A stretch of DNA of 64,000 nt from Ampullaceana balthica (Eukaryota; Mollusca; Gastropoda; Lymnaeidae): NCBI GenBank assembly GCA_944989445.1, contig CALYLW010000566.1:248001-312000 (forward strand), in the 5' to 3' direction. This document shows positions 12,296-23,190 of this stretch, piece after piece. The position numbers were made by a program, and so were the translations under genes. The notes beneath the pieces were generated by a model. It did not search any database. It saw nothing but the letters and a program-made list of their open reading frames with translations, and was not told where the DNA came from. Every line of letters begins with the position of its first letter. Position 1 is the first letter of the stretch.

Positions 12296-13200
12296 AAATA
12301 TACTTGTGTTGTAACTGGTATTTCTGCTATTAGTGGTCCTCGTTCTGTGCTTTATAACTGCAATGTGCTTGGCACTAGTGCCGTCCAGTGACATGACTGT
12401 TATACAATGTACTTGGCACTAGTGCCGTCCAGTGACATGACTGTTATACAATGTACTTGGCACTAGTGCCGTCCAGTGACATGACTTTATACTACGGGAA
12501 CCTGACTGTTATACACCGGGAGCCTGATGTTTTAACAACAGAGTCGTCCCCTCGGGGAAATTGCCACGCCGTTAAAGCGCGGTAAATGTTTGCCCACAAC
12601 ATGTCCGACCCACTAGCCTGCCAGTCACCACAGTTTAACTTTCACTTTGACTGCGGTTAAACAGACTCAATCACGTGATGGAAACGCGCCAGAGTTCAGA
12701 TTGTTCGCGCCGTTCTCCACTCCCCCCCCCCAAACCTTCAACCCGCCCTTTGACTCCCAGGCCTGTCTGTCACGCGCGTGCTGCATTTCAAACAATTAAC
12801 ATAATCGTGAGCCACGTGATGTTGAGAGGCACGCACATGGAACAAATCATTGAAGCTATTATTTCCTTGGTTACCACATTTAAACCTAAGTCAAAAGCAT
12901 CGCCTCTCTATATGTAAACATTTTAGACGGAGGCGCTAAACAGGACACCACTTGAAACAGCAGCCCTAGACACAGTCAATGTGTAGACATTATTGTCAGT
13001 GATGACTGGCTAGTTGGATTAAGGCGGTTTACAAGACACTCTGAGACAGCAGCTCTAGACACAGACAAGATGTAGACAGTTTGGCCATTGAGACGGGTCA
13101 GTTGGACAGAGCGTGTACACAAGACCCTCCCCCCCCAACATACTAGGTCACTAAAGTCAACATGTAGAATGACTTATACGGACGGGTAGCGACAAGTTAC
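12296..13200. other. Short tandem repeat and otherwise unrecognised DNA
   Basis: About 12365-12490 holds roughly three copies of a 47 bp unit containing CTTGGCACTAGTGCCGTCCA (a partly palindromic block) and GTGACATGACTG. The remainder has no supported gene; the 80-codon open frame at 12675-12917 has no domain. Confidence 0.7.
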
Positions 13201-13203
13201 TAT

Positions 13204-14357
13204 CCATTATCGTGTCAGTCAATTGACTGTCCATCCGTCGTGTCTTTCAAGTGACTGACCATTCGTCATGTCTGTCAAGCGACTGACCAGATTCACCGAA
13301 ACCCGACAAGTTACTGTCCATCCGTCGTGTCTGTAAAGCGACTGACCATCTTCACTGACAACCGGAAAGTCACTGTCCATCAGTCGTGTCTGTCCAGTGA
13401 CTGGCCATCTTCACTGACACCCGACAAGTCACTGTCCATCAGTCGTGTCTGTCCAGTGACTGGCCATCTTCACTGACACCCGACAAGTTACTGTCCATCA
13501 GTCGTGTCTGTTCAGTGACTGGCCATCTTCACTGACACCCGGAAAGTCACTGTCCATCAGTCGTGTCTGTCCAGTGACTGGCCATCTTCACCGACACCCG
13601 GCAAGTCACTGTCCATCAGTCGTGTCTGTCCAGTGACTGGCCATCTTCACTGACACCCGGCAAGTCACTGTCCATCAGTCGTGTCTGTCCAGTGACTGGC
13701 CATCTTCACTGACACCCGGCAAGTCACTGTCCATCAGTCGTGTCTGTCCAGTGACTGGCCATCTTCACTGACACCCGACAAGTTACTGTCCATCAGTCGT
13801 GTCTGTCCAGTGACTGGCCATCTTCACTGACACCCGGCAAGTCACTGTCCATCAGTCGTGTCTGTCCAGTGACTGGCCATCTTCACCGACACCCGGCAAG
13901 TCACTGTCCATCAGTCGTGTCTGTCCAGTGACTGGCCATCTTCACCGACACCCGGCAAGTCACTGTCCATCAGTCGTGTCTGTCCAGTGACTGGCCATCT
14001 TCACTGACACCCGGCAAGTCACTGTCCATCAGTCGTGTCTGTCCAGTGACTGGCCATCTTCACTCACACCCGGCAAGTCACTGTCCATCAGTCGTGTCTG
14101 TCCAGTGACTGGCCATCTTCACTGACACCCGACAAGTTACTGTCCATCAGTCGTGTCTGTCCAGTGACTGGCCATCTTCACTGACACCCGGCAAGTCACT
14201 GTCCATCAGTCGTGTCTGTCCAGTGACTGGCCATCTTCACCGACACCCGGCAAGTCACTGTCCATCAGTCGTGTCTGTCCAGTGACTGGCCATCTTCACC
14301 GACACCCGGCAAGTCACTGTCCATCAGTCGTGTCTGTCCAGTGACTGGCCATCTTCG
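13204..14357. repeat. 59 bp minisatellite, about 19 copies, with higher-order period
   Basis: Units contain TCACTGTCCATCAGTCGTGT, CTGTCCAGTGACTGGCCATC and TTCACTGACACCCGGCAAG, repeated every 59 bp. The first three copies are more diverged. A variant reading CGACAAGTTA instead of CGGCAAGTCA recurs at about 13777 and 14131, exactly 354 bp (six units) apart, and is followed by the same succession of neighbouring variants. No protein is encoded. Confidence 0.95.
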
Positions 14358-15011
14358 CCTGGCATCCAATGAGCTGGGGACCTATTGACTTACATTACCA
14401 CTGAGGACGTATTAGAATAATTCAATAAGATTGGGTTCGAATTCGGTTCATGAATTATTCAATCATTTACTGTTGGATTGAATACATCAAAGTGCGTGTA
14501 AGAAAAAAACATCAAAATTTCTATAGATAAAGTTGACAGTTAAGATAGAAAATATACATAAAATACTTTAATCTTTTCTAATGCATTGAAAAAATGTAAC
14601 AATTATAACTCTTATGTAAAAAGTAAACATGACTGAACTAGCACTCGCATCAAAACCGAAAACGGTGTACACTTTAGACAGGACCATTGAATCACATAAG
14701 ATATATGATGCGTTTTTCTGTGGGACAGGCCAAAAACTCGGTCAGTCTACATGATTCTGTAGTTTGCGTGTCTGATTGTTTTAAAGGGGGCGGGGGTGAT
14801 TTTTCTTATGTCGGCCATTACGCAACCATTGATCAATCACGTTTGAGAGAAGGGGTGGAGGAGGGGTTTGGGGTCAATATCCTCGGAACAAGCGCACAAT
14901 CTTGCAGCGAGTCTAAAACAGTTTCCACCACAAGAGCAAACAGTCTTGACAGTCTAAAATACGCTAGAATATGTTAAGATATAAAGATTGCGATTGGATC
15001 TCGGATTGCAA
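14358..15011. other. No gene recognised
   Basis: A 96-codon plus-strand open frame (14687-14977) has no recognisable domain. AT-rich otherwise. Confidence 0.4.
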
Positions 15012-15722
15012 TCTAATATAGAAAGATGCGAGTTTGTTTGTTTGTTTGTTTGTTTGTTTGTTACCCATAAAATTCCACACCGTTGGAACTAGGGTGCTGA
15101 AATTTTGCACGGGACCCTCATTTGACCCGGGACATGTCATAGGCTATGTTTCAACCCCAGGTGACCACCCCTAGGGTAAGGGGGCCCATTATGTTGCTTT
15201 TTTGCTTATATGAGCTAAATAAAGATTAGTTTGAGCGTTAGCTACTGTGTAAATGAATTATTCTTGACCAAACTTGGTATATAAGTACGCGAGAGCCTTT
15301 ATTAAAATACTGCAGTGCACTGAACTCATAAAGTCCATTTCTTCTGGGGCCGGGGGCACCAAATGACTTTTTTTTTGTGGTAATGTTTAAGATTTTATCA
15401 CCTATTCAATTTTATAAGATCTTGAGAAATAAAGGGATTAATTTCATTTATTCTTCTTAACAACAATAAATAGTTTTATTTAATTCACACTTCTTAGCAT
15501 CAATAAACAGAATATTAAATCAAAGTGACCCTGAGTAGGGTTAGGTTAACCTAGGGGTGGTCACCTTGGGTTGAAACATAGCCTATGACCTGTCCCGGGT
15601 CAAATGAGGGTTCCATGCAAAATTTCAACACCCTAGGTCCAACGGTGTGGAATTCTACTCTTTTTTTTAAAAAAAATATGTTTACTATTTTTTAAATCGT
15701 TCACGCCGGGTACCCCAGCTAG
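15012..15722 (+). mobile_element. Non-autonomous Helitron, 711 bp
   Basis: The left end is TCTAATATAGAAAGATG after a host A, followed by a (GTTT)n run as in many Helitron 5' ends. The right end is CTAG before a host T, preceded by CGCCGGGTACCC, which includes the palindrome GGGTACCC. The interior holds an inverted pair: about 15066-15180 (AAATTCCACACCGTTGGA, GTCATAGGCTATGTTTCAAC, GGTGACCACCCCTAGG) is repeated in reverse complement at about 15548-15657. It also has a GGGGCCGGGGGCACC block resembling the internal units of the Helitron at 2681-4208. No protein is encoded. Confidence 0.82.
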
Positions 15723-16378
15723 TGCTTTATGAAAGTACCACAAGGAAATATGTCATACATATTTATTTCTGACCTGCATGATTAGTTTTGTCTAAGACGG
15801 TCCACGATGTTAAGATAATCTAAAACTTGGATGTATTTCTCTAACGAAATATGATTCATCGGCGACTAGAACGTGAATTGTGAAAAGTAATTTTTGTTGT
15901 AAATAAAACCAGCTCTGTATTCATTCGCGCCTTTTTCCTGGCGGTGCTTGGGTGTAAGGCAAGTGAAGGTCACCTCGAAGGTAACCTAAGACTTACTCCA
16001 GTAACTAACGTCACGGTCAGGATTATCTTCAACGTGGTTGACCTACTTCATGAGTGAATTAATAAATTAATGCATTGACAAAGCTTATGTTTGTCACGCG
16101 GAATGACCTGCAGGTAAAGCTATGCCTAGCATAGGCATTGTGTTTCCCATGTGTCTCAAATTGAATTTCTAAGTACTGTGGGTTAAGCCTTGTGATATAT
16201 GTCAGGCAATGCGTTAGAGTTGATAATGGGATGATTAGCACATACGATTATACGCTGAATTCCTAGACTGAATTTTGAAATTCCATCAAAAATTTCACTA
16301 ACCAATGTATATTTATGATATCACACACTTCTAGTCCGTGCAACCATATGCAACAAATAACTATGCTTTAGTAACTGT
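15723..16378. other. No gene recognised
   Basis: No motif, repeat or gene that can be supported. The one open frame (16059-16241, minus) has no domain. Confidence 0.4.
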
Positions 16379-16676
16379 GGGGCGTAGGGGTCGAGTGACA
16401 GCGCGCTCGACTGGCGTACCGGTGGTCAGTCACGGGCTCTAATCCATGTGAAGGCAAGGATTTGTTCCCGGGGCCTAAGGCGTCCCTGAGTCACCCAGCT
16501 CCGAATGTGTACCTAACACTAGTTAGGCGGCTGGGTAATGCGTGGAACCCACAAGGCCGTGGCCTGTGAACGCTGCATCACTTGCCAACAGGTCATCCGT
16601 CACGGTCTGTGGACGCAATTATCTTCTGCATAGAAGGAGCGTCTGTATAGATAAGTTAGAAGATAGTAACTATTTC
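16379..16676 (+). mobile_element. tRNA-derived SINE, family A
   Basis: The head resembles a tRNA: an A-box-like GGTCGAGTGACAG and a decayed B box (GGGCTCTAATCC, compared with GGGTTCGAATCC in the copy at 54913). The body is nearly identical to that copy (AAGGATTTGTTCCCGGGGCC, CTAACACTAGTTAGGCGGCT, GGCCTGTGAACGCTGCATCA). The tail reads GACGCAATTATCTTCTG then AGAAGGAGCGTCTGTATAGA, matching the LINE 3' tail at about 19322-19370. It would be transcribed by RNA polymerase III and mobilised in trans. No protein. Confidence 0.88.
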
Positions 16677-18800
16677 ATGACGTTGTTTACATTCTCACGC
16701 AGTAAATGACTAAAATAAAATTAGCCTATGTGCCAAAACAATATCGACATGGGAGTTTTCTTAAGAAGACTCGGCGCTTACAACAGCCTAAAGCTGACGA
16801 TAGCAACTTCTTACATAAACTCCTCACAGGGCGTCGGGGCAACGGCATCTCTAGATGTGTTGGTCAGTCGTCGCATCACACAGTGATTCTCAGTGTAAGA
16901 TGGTGGACGTGCTATGTTAAATCCTTCCACAATCATTTATGCAACAATCTATGTTTTGAAAAATATTTTTTTTAATCTTTTCTTTTTCTCAAAAATCATT
17001 TCATGAAATTTCATTTTAAACAATTATTTCTTAAAAAGTCATTTCTTCAACCTTAAATCCCTTTCACCTCAAAAGGTCAAGGTCAGACTGGACATTTCGT
17101 GAGGATTAAGGTTACAATGTGGAATGACGTCACTTCTTCAATTCATTTCTTGAAACTAGGCAAGCACCTCAGAAAATTGTGTTATAACAAGAATGTCCAT
17201 TTTCTATTAACACGAGATCGATTTAAGGTGTTCAGCCGCGGATTAGACTTCATTTAAACGTTGAATTGTGCCTATTCGCTGAACTACGGGTAGAAGTGGA
17301 CATTATAGCGAATAAAGCGTTGAATTATACCTAATAAAATGATTAAAGTGTTGTATTGTACTTAATAGTTGAATAAGGCGTTGTAATGTACCTAATAGTG
17401 TTGCTTTGTAACTATTGGTAGAATAAAGTGTAGTATTGTACCTATTAGTTACATATAGTGTTGCATAGTACCAAGTACTTGACTAAAGCGTTGAATTATA
17501 CATGTTAGTTCAATAAAGTGTTTAATTGTACGTGATGTTTGAATCAAATTTCTCAGCTACCAAGTGGGTCCCCACGGGACATTTCTTGTAGTCAGTATTT
17601 TAGGTCTTTAATTACCTCTAACTAATGGCAATGGTTCTTAAATCTCATGTCATGAGATTGTCTTCTAGACATCATTAATACATATAACAAGCACTGCCAT
17701 ATACGATAGTACTATAGTACTACAGTGTAAGCTGGTCCTTCATTGTCATTTTGATGTCTTTGTCCAACTTCCATGGATGTCAAAGTCCGGCTGTCTTCTA
17801 TGAGAATTGCTATCAGATTTTAATTATTAGTTTTAAAAATTATATAGATATTTTTTTTCTAGCAATTGTGTAGTGCAAGTAATTATGAATCGGGTAGCAA
17901 TGAAACAACAGATTCCAAATTCGCTATTATTAATTTCTTTTTTTTTCTTTCTTACTCTTCTTATCTGTACATCTAAACTAAACCCCTCGCCATCTTTCTG
18001 ACTCTTCTTATCTGTACATCTAAACTAAACCCCTCGCCATCTTTCTGACTCTTCTTATCTGTACATCTAAACTAAACCCCTCGCCATCTTTGTGACATAT
18101 TTCGGAAACACAGATCCTCGTCACTCTCTCGGTTCTGGACATCCACCGAAATTTATCTCGATACTATTTTTTCTATATGGGTGGAGATGGCGATGACGTC
18201 AAGACACTTCTCATTATTCTCTATTCACTTAATGTCCAACGTCAGTACGTCTGAGAAAGCCAGCCGCAGCGGCGACACGATCTCGCTCACAGCGTCGCTT
18301 TACGCCCTTGAATAGTGAGACGTCTGCAGTGGTGAGATTGAGAAATGAGTGCTACGAGTGGGAGGGGGATGGTCTTATTTTTTAATTTAAAAAAAAATTA
18401 AACCTTTTTTAATTTTGCATCAAACTTTAAAACTTAAAAACAAACTGTTGAACTAATAAATTGACAACTGAATAAAACATATTTTAAGAATGAACCTGTC
18501 ATGTTATTTGTTTGTCGTTTACTAAGTTCATTTATTTATATCTGTGCCCAATGTAAAATTAAGTAAATTAATAAAAATTGATATGTGTTTTCATGCATCA
18601 TGATATGTCCGAACAAAAACAGAATAAAAATGGTAATAGGCACTCATAAAAACTAGAAGACTCATTTATATCAAGGAGCAAATTATTACAGCTAACAAAA
18701 AACCAAGCAGCGAGGAAATTCCAAAACCATTTCCTAAGTAAATACAACACATTGAGCATAGAAGAAGATATCTAGTATAAAAAAAAGCCACTAATATAGC
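16677..18800. other. Mostly unrecognised, with two short degenerate tandem repeats
   Basis: About 17275-17540 holds degenerate units of roughly 30 bp built on GAATAAAGTGTTGAATTGTAC. About 17950-18090 holds three near-identical 47 bp units containing CTTATCTGTACATCTAAACT and AAACCCCTCGCCATCTT. No gene was recognised; the 89-codon open frame at 16706-16975 shows no domain. Confidence 0.7.
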
Positions 18801-18802
18801 AT

Positions 18803-19050
18803 CAAAATTGATGAGTGTGTGCCAACAAAAATTGATGTGTATGTGCCAATAAAAATTGATGAGTGTGTACCAACAAAAATTGATGTGTGTGTGCCAACAA
18901 AAATTGATGTGTGTGTGCCAATAAAAATTGATGTGTGTGTGTCAACAAAAATTGATGTGTGTGTGTCAACAAAAATTGATGTGTGTGTGCCAATAAAAAT
19001 TGATGTGTGTGTGTCAACAAAAATTGATGTGTGTGTGCCAACAAAAACGG
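18803..19050. repeat. 24 bp minisatellite, about 10 copies
   Basis: The unit is AAAATTGATGTGTGTGTG followed by CCAACA or TCAACA. Since 24 is divisible by three, both strands keep open frames of 80-88 codons that encode eight-residue repeats. These are by-products rather than genes: no start context, no flanking coding sequence. Confidence 0.92.
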
Positions 19051-19179
19051 CCATCAAATAAAATCCACAAATGTCTGTTCAATATAAAATATAAAATACT
19101 TTGTAAACAGAAAGAAAATATATAGAAAATATTCATAGCTTAATATCTACTAGTGCAGAAATATTACGATAAAGACACT

Positions 19180-19440
19180 TTGGGGCTAAACATCTCGTAC
19201 TTCCCGTCTAGAATTCGGGCGTGGAATGGGTGGCCTGAAGAAACCCGGAAGACCAAAACTTATTCAACCTTTAAAACTCTAATAAGAATGCAGGGCTAGA
19301 CACAAAACATAGATAAACATAGGACGCAATAATCATCTTTATAGAAGGAGCATCTGTAACAGATAAGATATGATAAGATACGATAAGATAAGGTAAGATA
19401 AGATAAGGACAAGATAAAGCAAAGAATTAACATTAACAAA
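19180..19440 (+). mobile_element. LINE 3' end: C-terminal codons and 3' tail
   Basis: From 19198 the frame reads YFPSRIRAWNGWPEE, then a TYSTFKTLI block and a stop at 19297-19299. This is the typical C-terminal motif of Jockey/CR1-group LINE reverse transcriptases (SRI..WN.LP, then STFK). The tail follows: GACGCAATAATCATC, AGAAGGAGCATCTGTAACAG, then a (GATAA)n run (about 19366-19415). The 5' part is absent. The tail words also end the family A SINEs at 16379 and 54913. Confidence 0.82.
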
Positions 19441-19673
19441 TTGAATATGTAAACAATGTAATATAACAACAATAAAAACGTCGGTCTTCGCTTTTTTTTG
19501 TAAATTATAAAAATGAAAACAATATCAATGACCCTATTTAAGGCTCCAATAAATAAAACCTATATGATTATAAAACCAAAGCTAACATCCTCAACACAAA
19601 CTTCGCCTCAGCGTCTTCAGCCACAGGTGACAAGGACGTCTCAATAGACTAAAATGAAATAGAAAAAATACCT

Positions 19674-19857
19674 GATAGCATTGCTGGATTTACCTATTTG
19701 CCTAAAGAAGCTATAGCTTAGGGCCCCGCCTTCGTGGGGGCCCCCCGGATTTTTTTTCTTCATATTTGGCACTGACATAGAATATATGGACTTCAAAGAG
19801 GGACCCCATATCTCAAATAGCTTAGAGTCTAAATCAAGTATGTAACCGGCCCTGGGT
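19674..19857. mobile_element. hAT-like MITE inside the LINE
   Basis: The right end reads AACCGGCCCTG and the left end GCTGGATTTACC. Both resemble the CAGGGCCGG-type terminus of animal hAT MITEs, and the element also carries the GGGCCCC/GGGGCCCCCC blocks often seen in them. Removing it rejoins the LINE frame (KIPD then ISDEEKG). Flanks CCTGATAG and GGTGATAT share TGATA, consistent with a decayed 8 bp target duplication. The left terminus is degenerate. Confidence 0.55.
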
Positions 19858-20403
19858 GATATGTCTGATGAAGAAAAGGGCTTAAATAAACTTCTAACAA
19901 ACATAAAAACAAATAAAGCTTCTGGCCCAGATGAATTAACAGCTAGATTTTTCAAAGAACTTAACAATGAACTGCCCACAAAACCTTTGAGGCATACTGT
20001 TTCAAGCTTCTTTAAACCAGGGTAAAGTGTCCCGCGATTGGAGACAGTTTTATGTTACAACTCTATTTTTAAAAAAGGGGGGGGGAGTGAAACAGACCCT
20101 GGTAATTTCTGGGATAACTTGTCAATTAATGATAACACGTAATAATAAATATTGGTATAGTTAACCAACTAGAGTAACGTGATGGCATGTGCCACCATCA
20201 TCACGACTTTAGGAGACAGAACATGTGTTACTCAATGAAATGGTCTAACAGTACTAACATATAATCTGTTAAAGGTTTAGAAAAGAATAATCAAATTAAC
20301 AAACTATTATTAGACTTCTCAGAAGCTTTCGATAAATTTCATCACTGTAATTTACTTAATAATGACATGTAGTAACAAAACCAGCTCACTTTCAACATAT
20401 AAA

Positions 20404-20605
20404 ATGACCCCCTTTCCAGTCCATGACGGACTATGGGGCAAGTGATGTAGCGTTCACATGTTTTTAGCCACCACTAACGAGCAGGGGAATGTGTGGCCAG
20501 CACAATGCCCCAGGGGCCTTGCCAGTACCTGGGCTCGAACCCACGACTCGGGATCTGCCTCGGGATCGATAGCCCAGTGCGCTACCACTTAGACCATCGC
20601 GCCCC
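20404..20605 (-). mobile_element. tRNA-derived SINE, family B, with 12 bp target duplication
   Basis: Read on the minus strand it begins GGGGCGCGATGGTCTAAGTG (A box region: TGGTCTAAGTGG) and has a perfect-looking B box GGGTTCGAGCCC. The body contains GCATTGTGCTGGCCACACA, CTCGTTAGTGGTGGCTAA and CATAGTCCGTCATGGACTGG. The flanking 12 bp TCAACATATAAA is repeated exactly at 20392-20403 and 20606-20617, the target duplication of a LINE-mediated insertion, so the insertion is young. It lies inside a decayed LINE copy. Family B has a different body and tail from family A. Confidence 0.92.
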
Positions 20606-20735
20606 TCAACATATAAAGCTCAAATAAAAATGCAAGACTATATTATATAAACCATGGATAAGCGTAGGTGATATTTTCTTCTGTGGGGAAGCAGCGTCTG
20701 TTATGTTATGATTATGATAAGATACAATTTATTTT

Positions 20736-22494
20736 TATAATATCCATGAATGATAAATGTGAAAACATTTTTTTGCTAGTCATTTACTCTTTACGCCTGG
20801 GATTTTTATCATTATTATTATTATTATTTTATTTCTTGGTCTGAGAATAATCTAAAACTCATATCACAACTGACATGTCTAAAAATGGAGCAGAAAGTAA
20901 ACAATTTTAAATAAACACGGGGAGGGTGGGGGACATAAAAATTGATCGTTTTGCACCAGAAAACTTCCGTGCCATTAGCCATCAATGTCTTGTTCATGAC
21001 CAAGTGTCAGTCTGGGCTGAAAGTCGCGGCGGAGTGGACATAGATATATCCAACCTTTCACTTACAGGGCTGGACGATGTGTGGGGGTCGCAAAAATGAT
21101 TGCTGGAAATAAGTGCATTTCATCGCCTGACAACAGTCCTAGCTGGACACCTAGCTTGAAGACTAGCTAGACTGCTAGCTTGAAGACTAGCTGGACACCT
21201 AGCTTAAATACTAGCTGGACACATACCGTAAAGAATAGTTGTAAACCTAGCTTAAAGACTAGCTGGACACCTACCGTAAAGAATAGCTGGACACCTAGCT
21301 TAATGACTAGCTCGAGACCTTGACTGACAACTGGCACCTAAACAGGTAAGCGCGGTAGAAATTAAAATCTTCCTAGGATAAATTAATTTCCAAAACATCC
21401 GATACATCCTTAACCCCTTAAGTACCACCTAGAGGTATATTTCATGTTAAAATATACAAAAGTGGATAACAAATTGAATATTATCCATCCTTATATGAAC
21501 GTTTACCATATGTGTAGATAGTCCTACAGATAATTCTCAATGTATTGACAAAAGCAGTTGCATAATGGAAATCAGAAATATAATTATTATTCAAATTTAA
21601 TCTGATTTTAGAAACTTTTAGAATGAAACGGTTGAGACACATTTTGTACAACTTTCACTTATATAACAGATAGTGTTGTTGTTTTTTTCCACAGGTAGTT
21701 ATTTACTTTTCCATACATTGGCAACAAGCGTCTGTTTGATGAGCTTCGGGCAAAGTTCCGTTAATTTTCAGTTGAAAACATCTATTAGAGATCACTTGAG
21801 ACAACCTTGGTTACAGCATCAGACATTAACTGAGATGTGATTGGGTGAAGGTCTGTCAGAAATCACTTGCGGGCCACCGAAATAGAGTTGATCAGAAATA
21901 TGTTGAGCGCCCGCACCCCCTCCCCCTGGTTTGAATTTGTGAGCGAATGAGAGATTGATAGAGAGCCATCGGGTTTGATTATAGCTGGCGATTCTTGGAC
22001 CGCGTGGTCTCAAGCCTTTTAATAACATTTTTAAAGGTCCTCAATGTGTCTGCTGCCAACGCAATTTAAGATATATTCACGACGCGCTACAAGTACCCTT
22101 TGCTGGCCGAGTATGTAAAACGATTTACTCAAACACTATGAAATTGTGCATTTGCCGTATCGTTTTATTTTTATTTCTAAACACGAAATTCGTTTAAGGA
22201 TAAAGACGAAGAGATGTTGTCTATTGTATTTGTGTAAAAAGCGGGGCTATTCCTAAACACGGGACATTTGAATGTAAAAAAAAATTATAAACAAAAACAA
22301 AAACAAAACAGGTGATTTTGCATTTCTTAAAATTTAAAAGCTTTTTTTTCAAATTTAGTTTATAACTGGTTTTATCACATGACACTGTTACTCACTATTA
22401 ACACTTTCAGCTGCGTGGGCCGCTATAAAAAGTATCGTCTGTTTCCCCACACTTCAAGAGCGTGGTTACCTCTATCATGTTATTAAGTTGTTGG
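20736..22494. other. Mostly unrecognised, with a degenerate tandem repeat
   Basis: About 21140-21325 is a degenerate repeat of GACTAGCTGGACACCTAGCT type (unit about 38 bp). Elsewhere no gene or transposon could be supported; the minus-strand 69-codon frame at 21819-22028 has no domain. Confidence 0.6.
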
Positions 22495-22705
22495 TACCAT
22501 CATGGTTAAAGCTTTTGGTACCATCATGGTTGACATTGCTACTACCACCATGGGTGAAGTTGTTGGTACCATTATGGTTAAAGCTTTTGGTACCATCATG
22601 GTTGAAATTGCTACTACCATCATAGTTAAAGCTTTTGGTACCATCATGGTTGAAATTGCTACTACCATCATGGGTGAAGTTGTTGCTACCATCGCGTTTG
22701 GGGTT
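22495..22705. repeat. 24 bp minisatellite, about 9 copies
   Basis: Units alternate among GTTAAAGCTTTTGGTACCAT, GTTGAAATTGCTACTACCAT and GGTGAAGTTGTTGGTACCAT, each closing with CATG or TATG. As 24 is divisible by three, open frames of about 80-96 codons exist on both strands; they are by-products. Confidence 0.9.
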
Positions 22706-23190
22706 GTTAGTACGTTCATGTTTGATTGTTTTTCCTGCCTTCATGTTTGAATTTGTAGAAACCATTATGTTATGAATTGTTGCTGCATCATAATTAATTT
22801 TTTTCCTACACGCATATTTGGAGTCGTTCTACTAACTTATTTAAATTTTTGCTACCGTCACGCTTAAAATCGATTTATTTCTTCAAGTTTGTTTTATAAT
22901 ATAGTGATATTGAAGATGCACATTTATAAACGGGTTTTAAGGCATCAGTTAAGATGATGACACGGGATATTATATTAAAAAAAGTAGTTACACATAGCTT
23001 CGTTATAAAAATAAAGTATAATTTTTATGTAGACCAAAGACAGAATCCTTTTATGTGAGAGAAAGAATTGAAATAATTTATCTGTAGCCAATACCACGGC
23101 CATAGTGTAGTTGTTGCAATGAAACTTCAATTTTTAATAACTTTACATTGCTTTATGGCTTACATAAAACGATGTAAAAAATGTCTATAA
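22706..23190. other. No gene recognised
   Basis: AT-rich, nothing supported. Confidence 0.4.

Larger units (their letters stand above)
19600..20735 (+). mobile_element. LINE reverse transcriptase remnant, interrupted by a hAT-like MITE and a SINE
   Basis: The plus strand reads ISDEEKGLNKLLTNIKTNKA SGPDELTARFF in pieces (about 19860-19960), then ILFQASLNQGKVSRDWRQFY VTTLF in another frame (about 19993-20070), then LLLDFSEAFDKFHH (about 20305-20345). These are the fingers/palm motifs of a Jockey/CR1-group reverse transcriptase: KasGPD, the W.P/KKG region and the catalytic LDFskAFD. At least two frameshifts make it dead. It is split near 19674-19857 by a MITE and at 20404-20605 by a SINE. The 3' tail GCGTCTGTTATG...GATAAGATA near 20688-20732 matches the tail of the neighbouring copy at 19180. 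Confidence 0.82.

Noticed and set aside
13204..14357. CRISPR-like array
   Set aside because: The repeated units are contiguous 59 bp minisatellite copies with no unique spacers, in animal DNA.
16379..16460. A functional tRNA gene
   Set aside because: The tRNA-like head is followed by a SINE body shared with another locus, and the B box is mutated; the head does not fold as a complete tRNA with acceptor pairing that I can support.
18791..19061. Eight-residue repeat proteins on both strands
   Set aside because: Products of a 24 bp minisatellite; open on both strands and no flanking coding signal.
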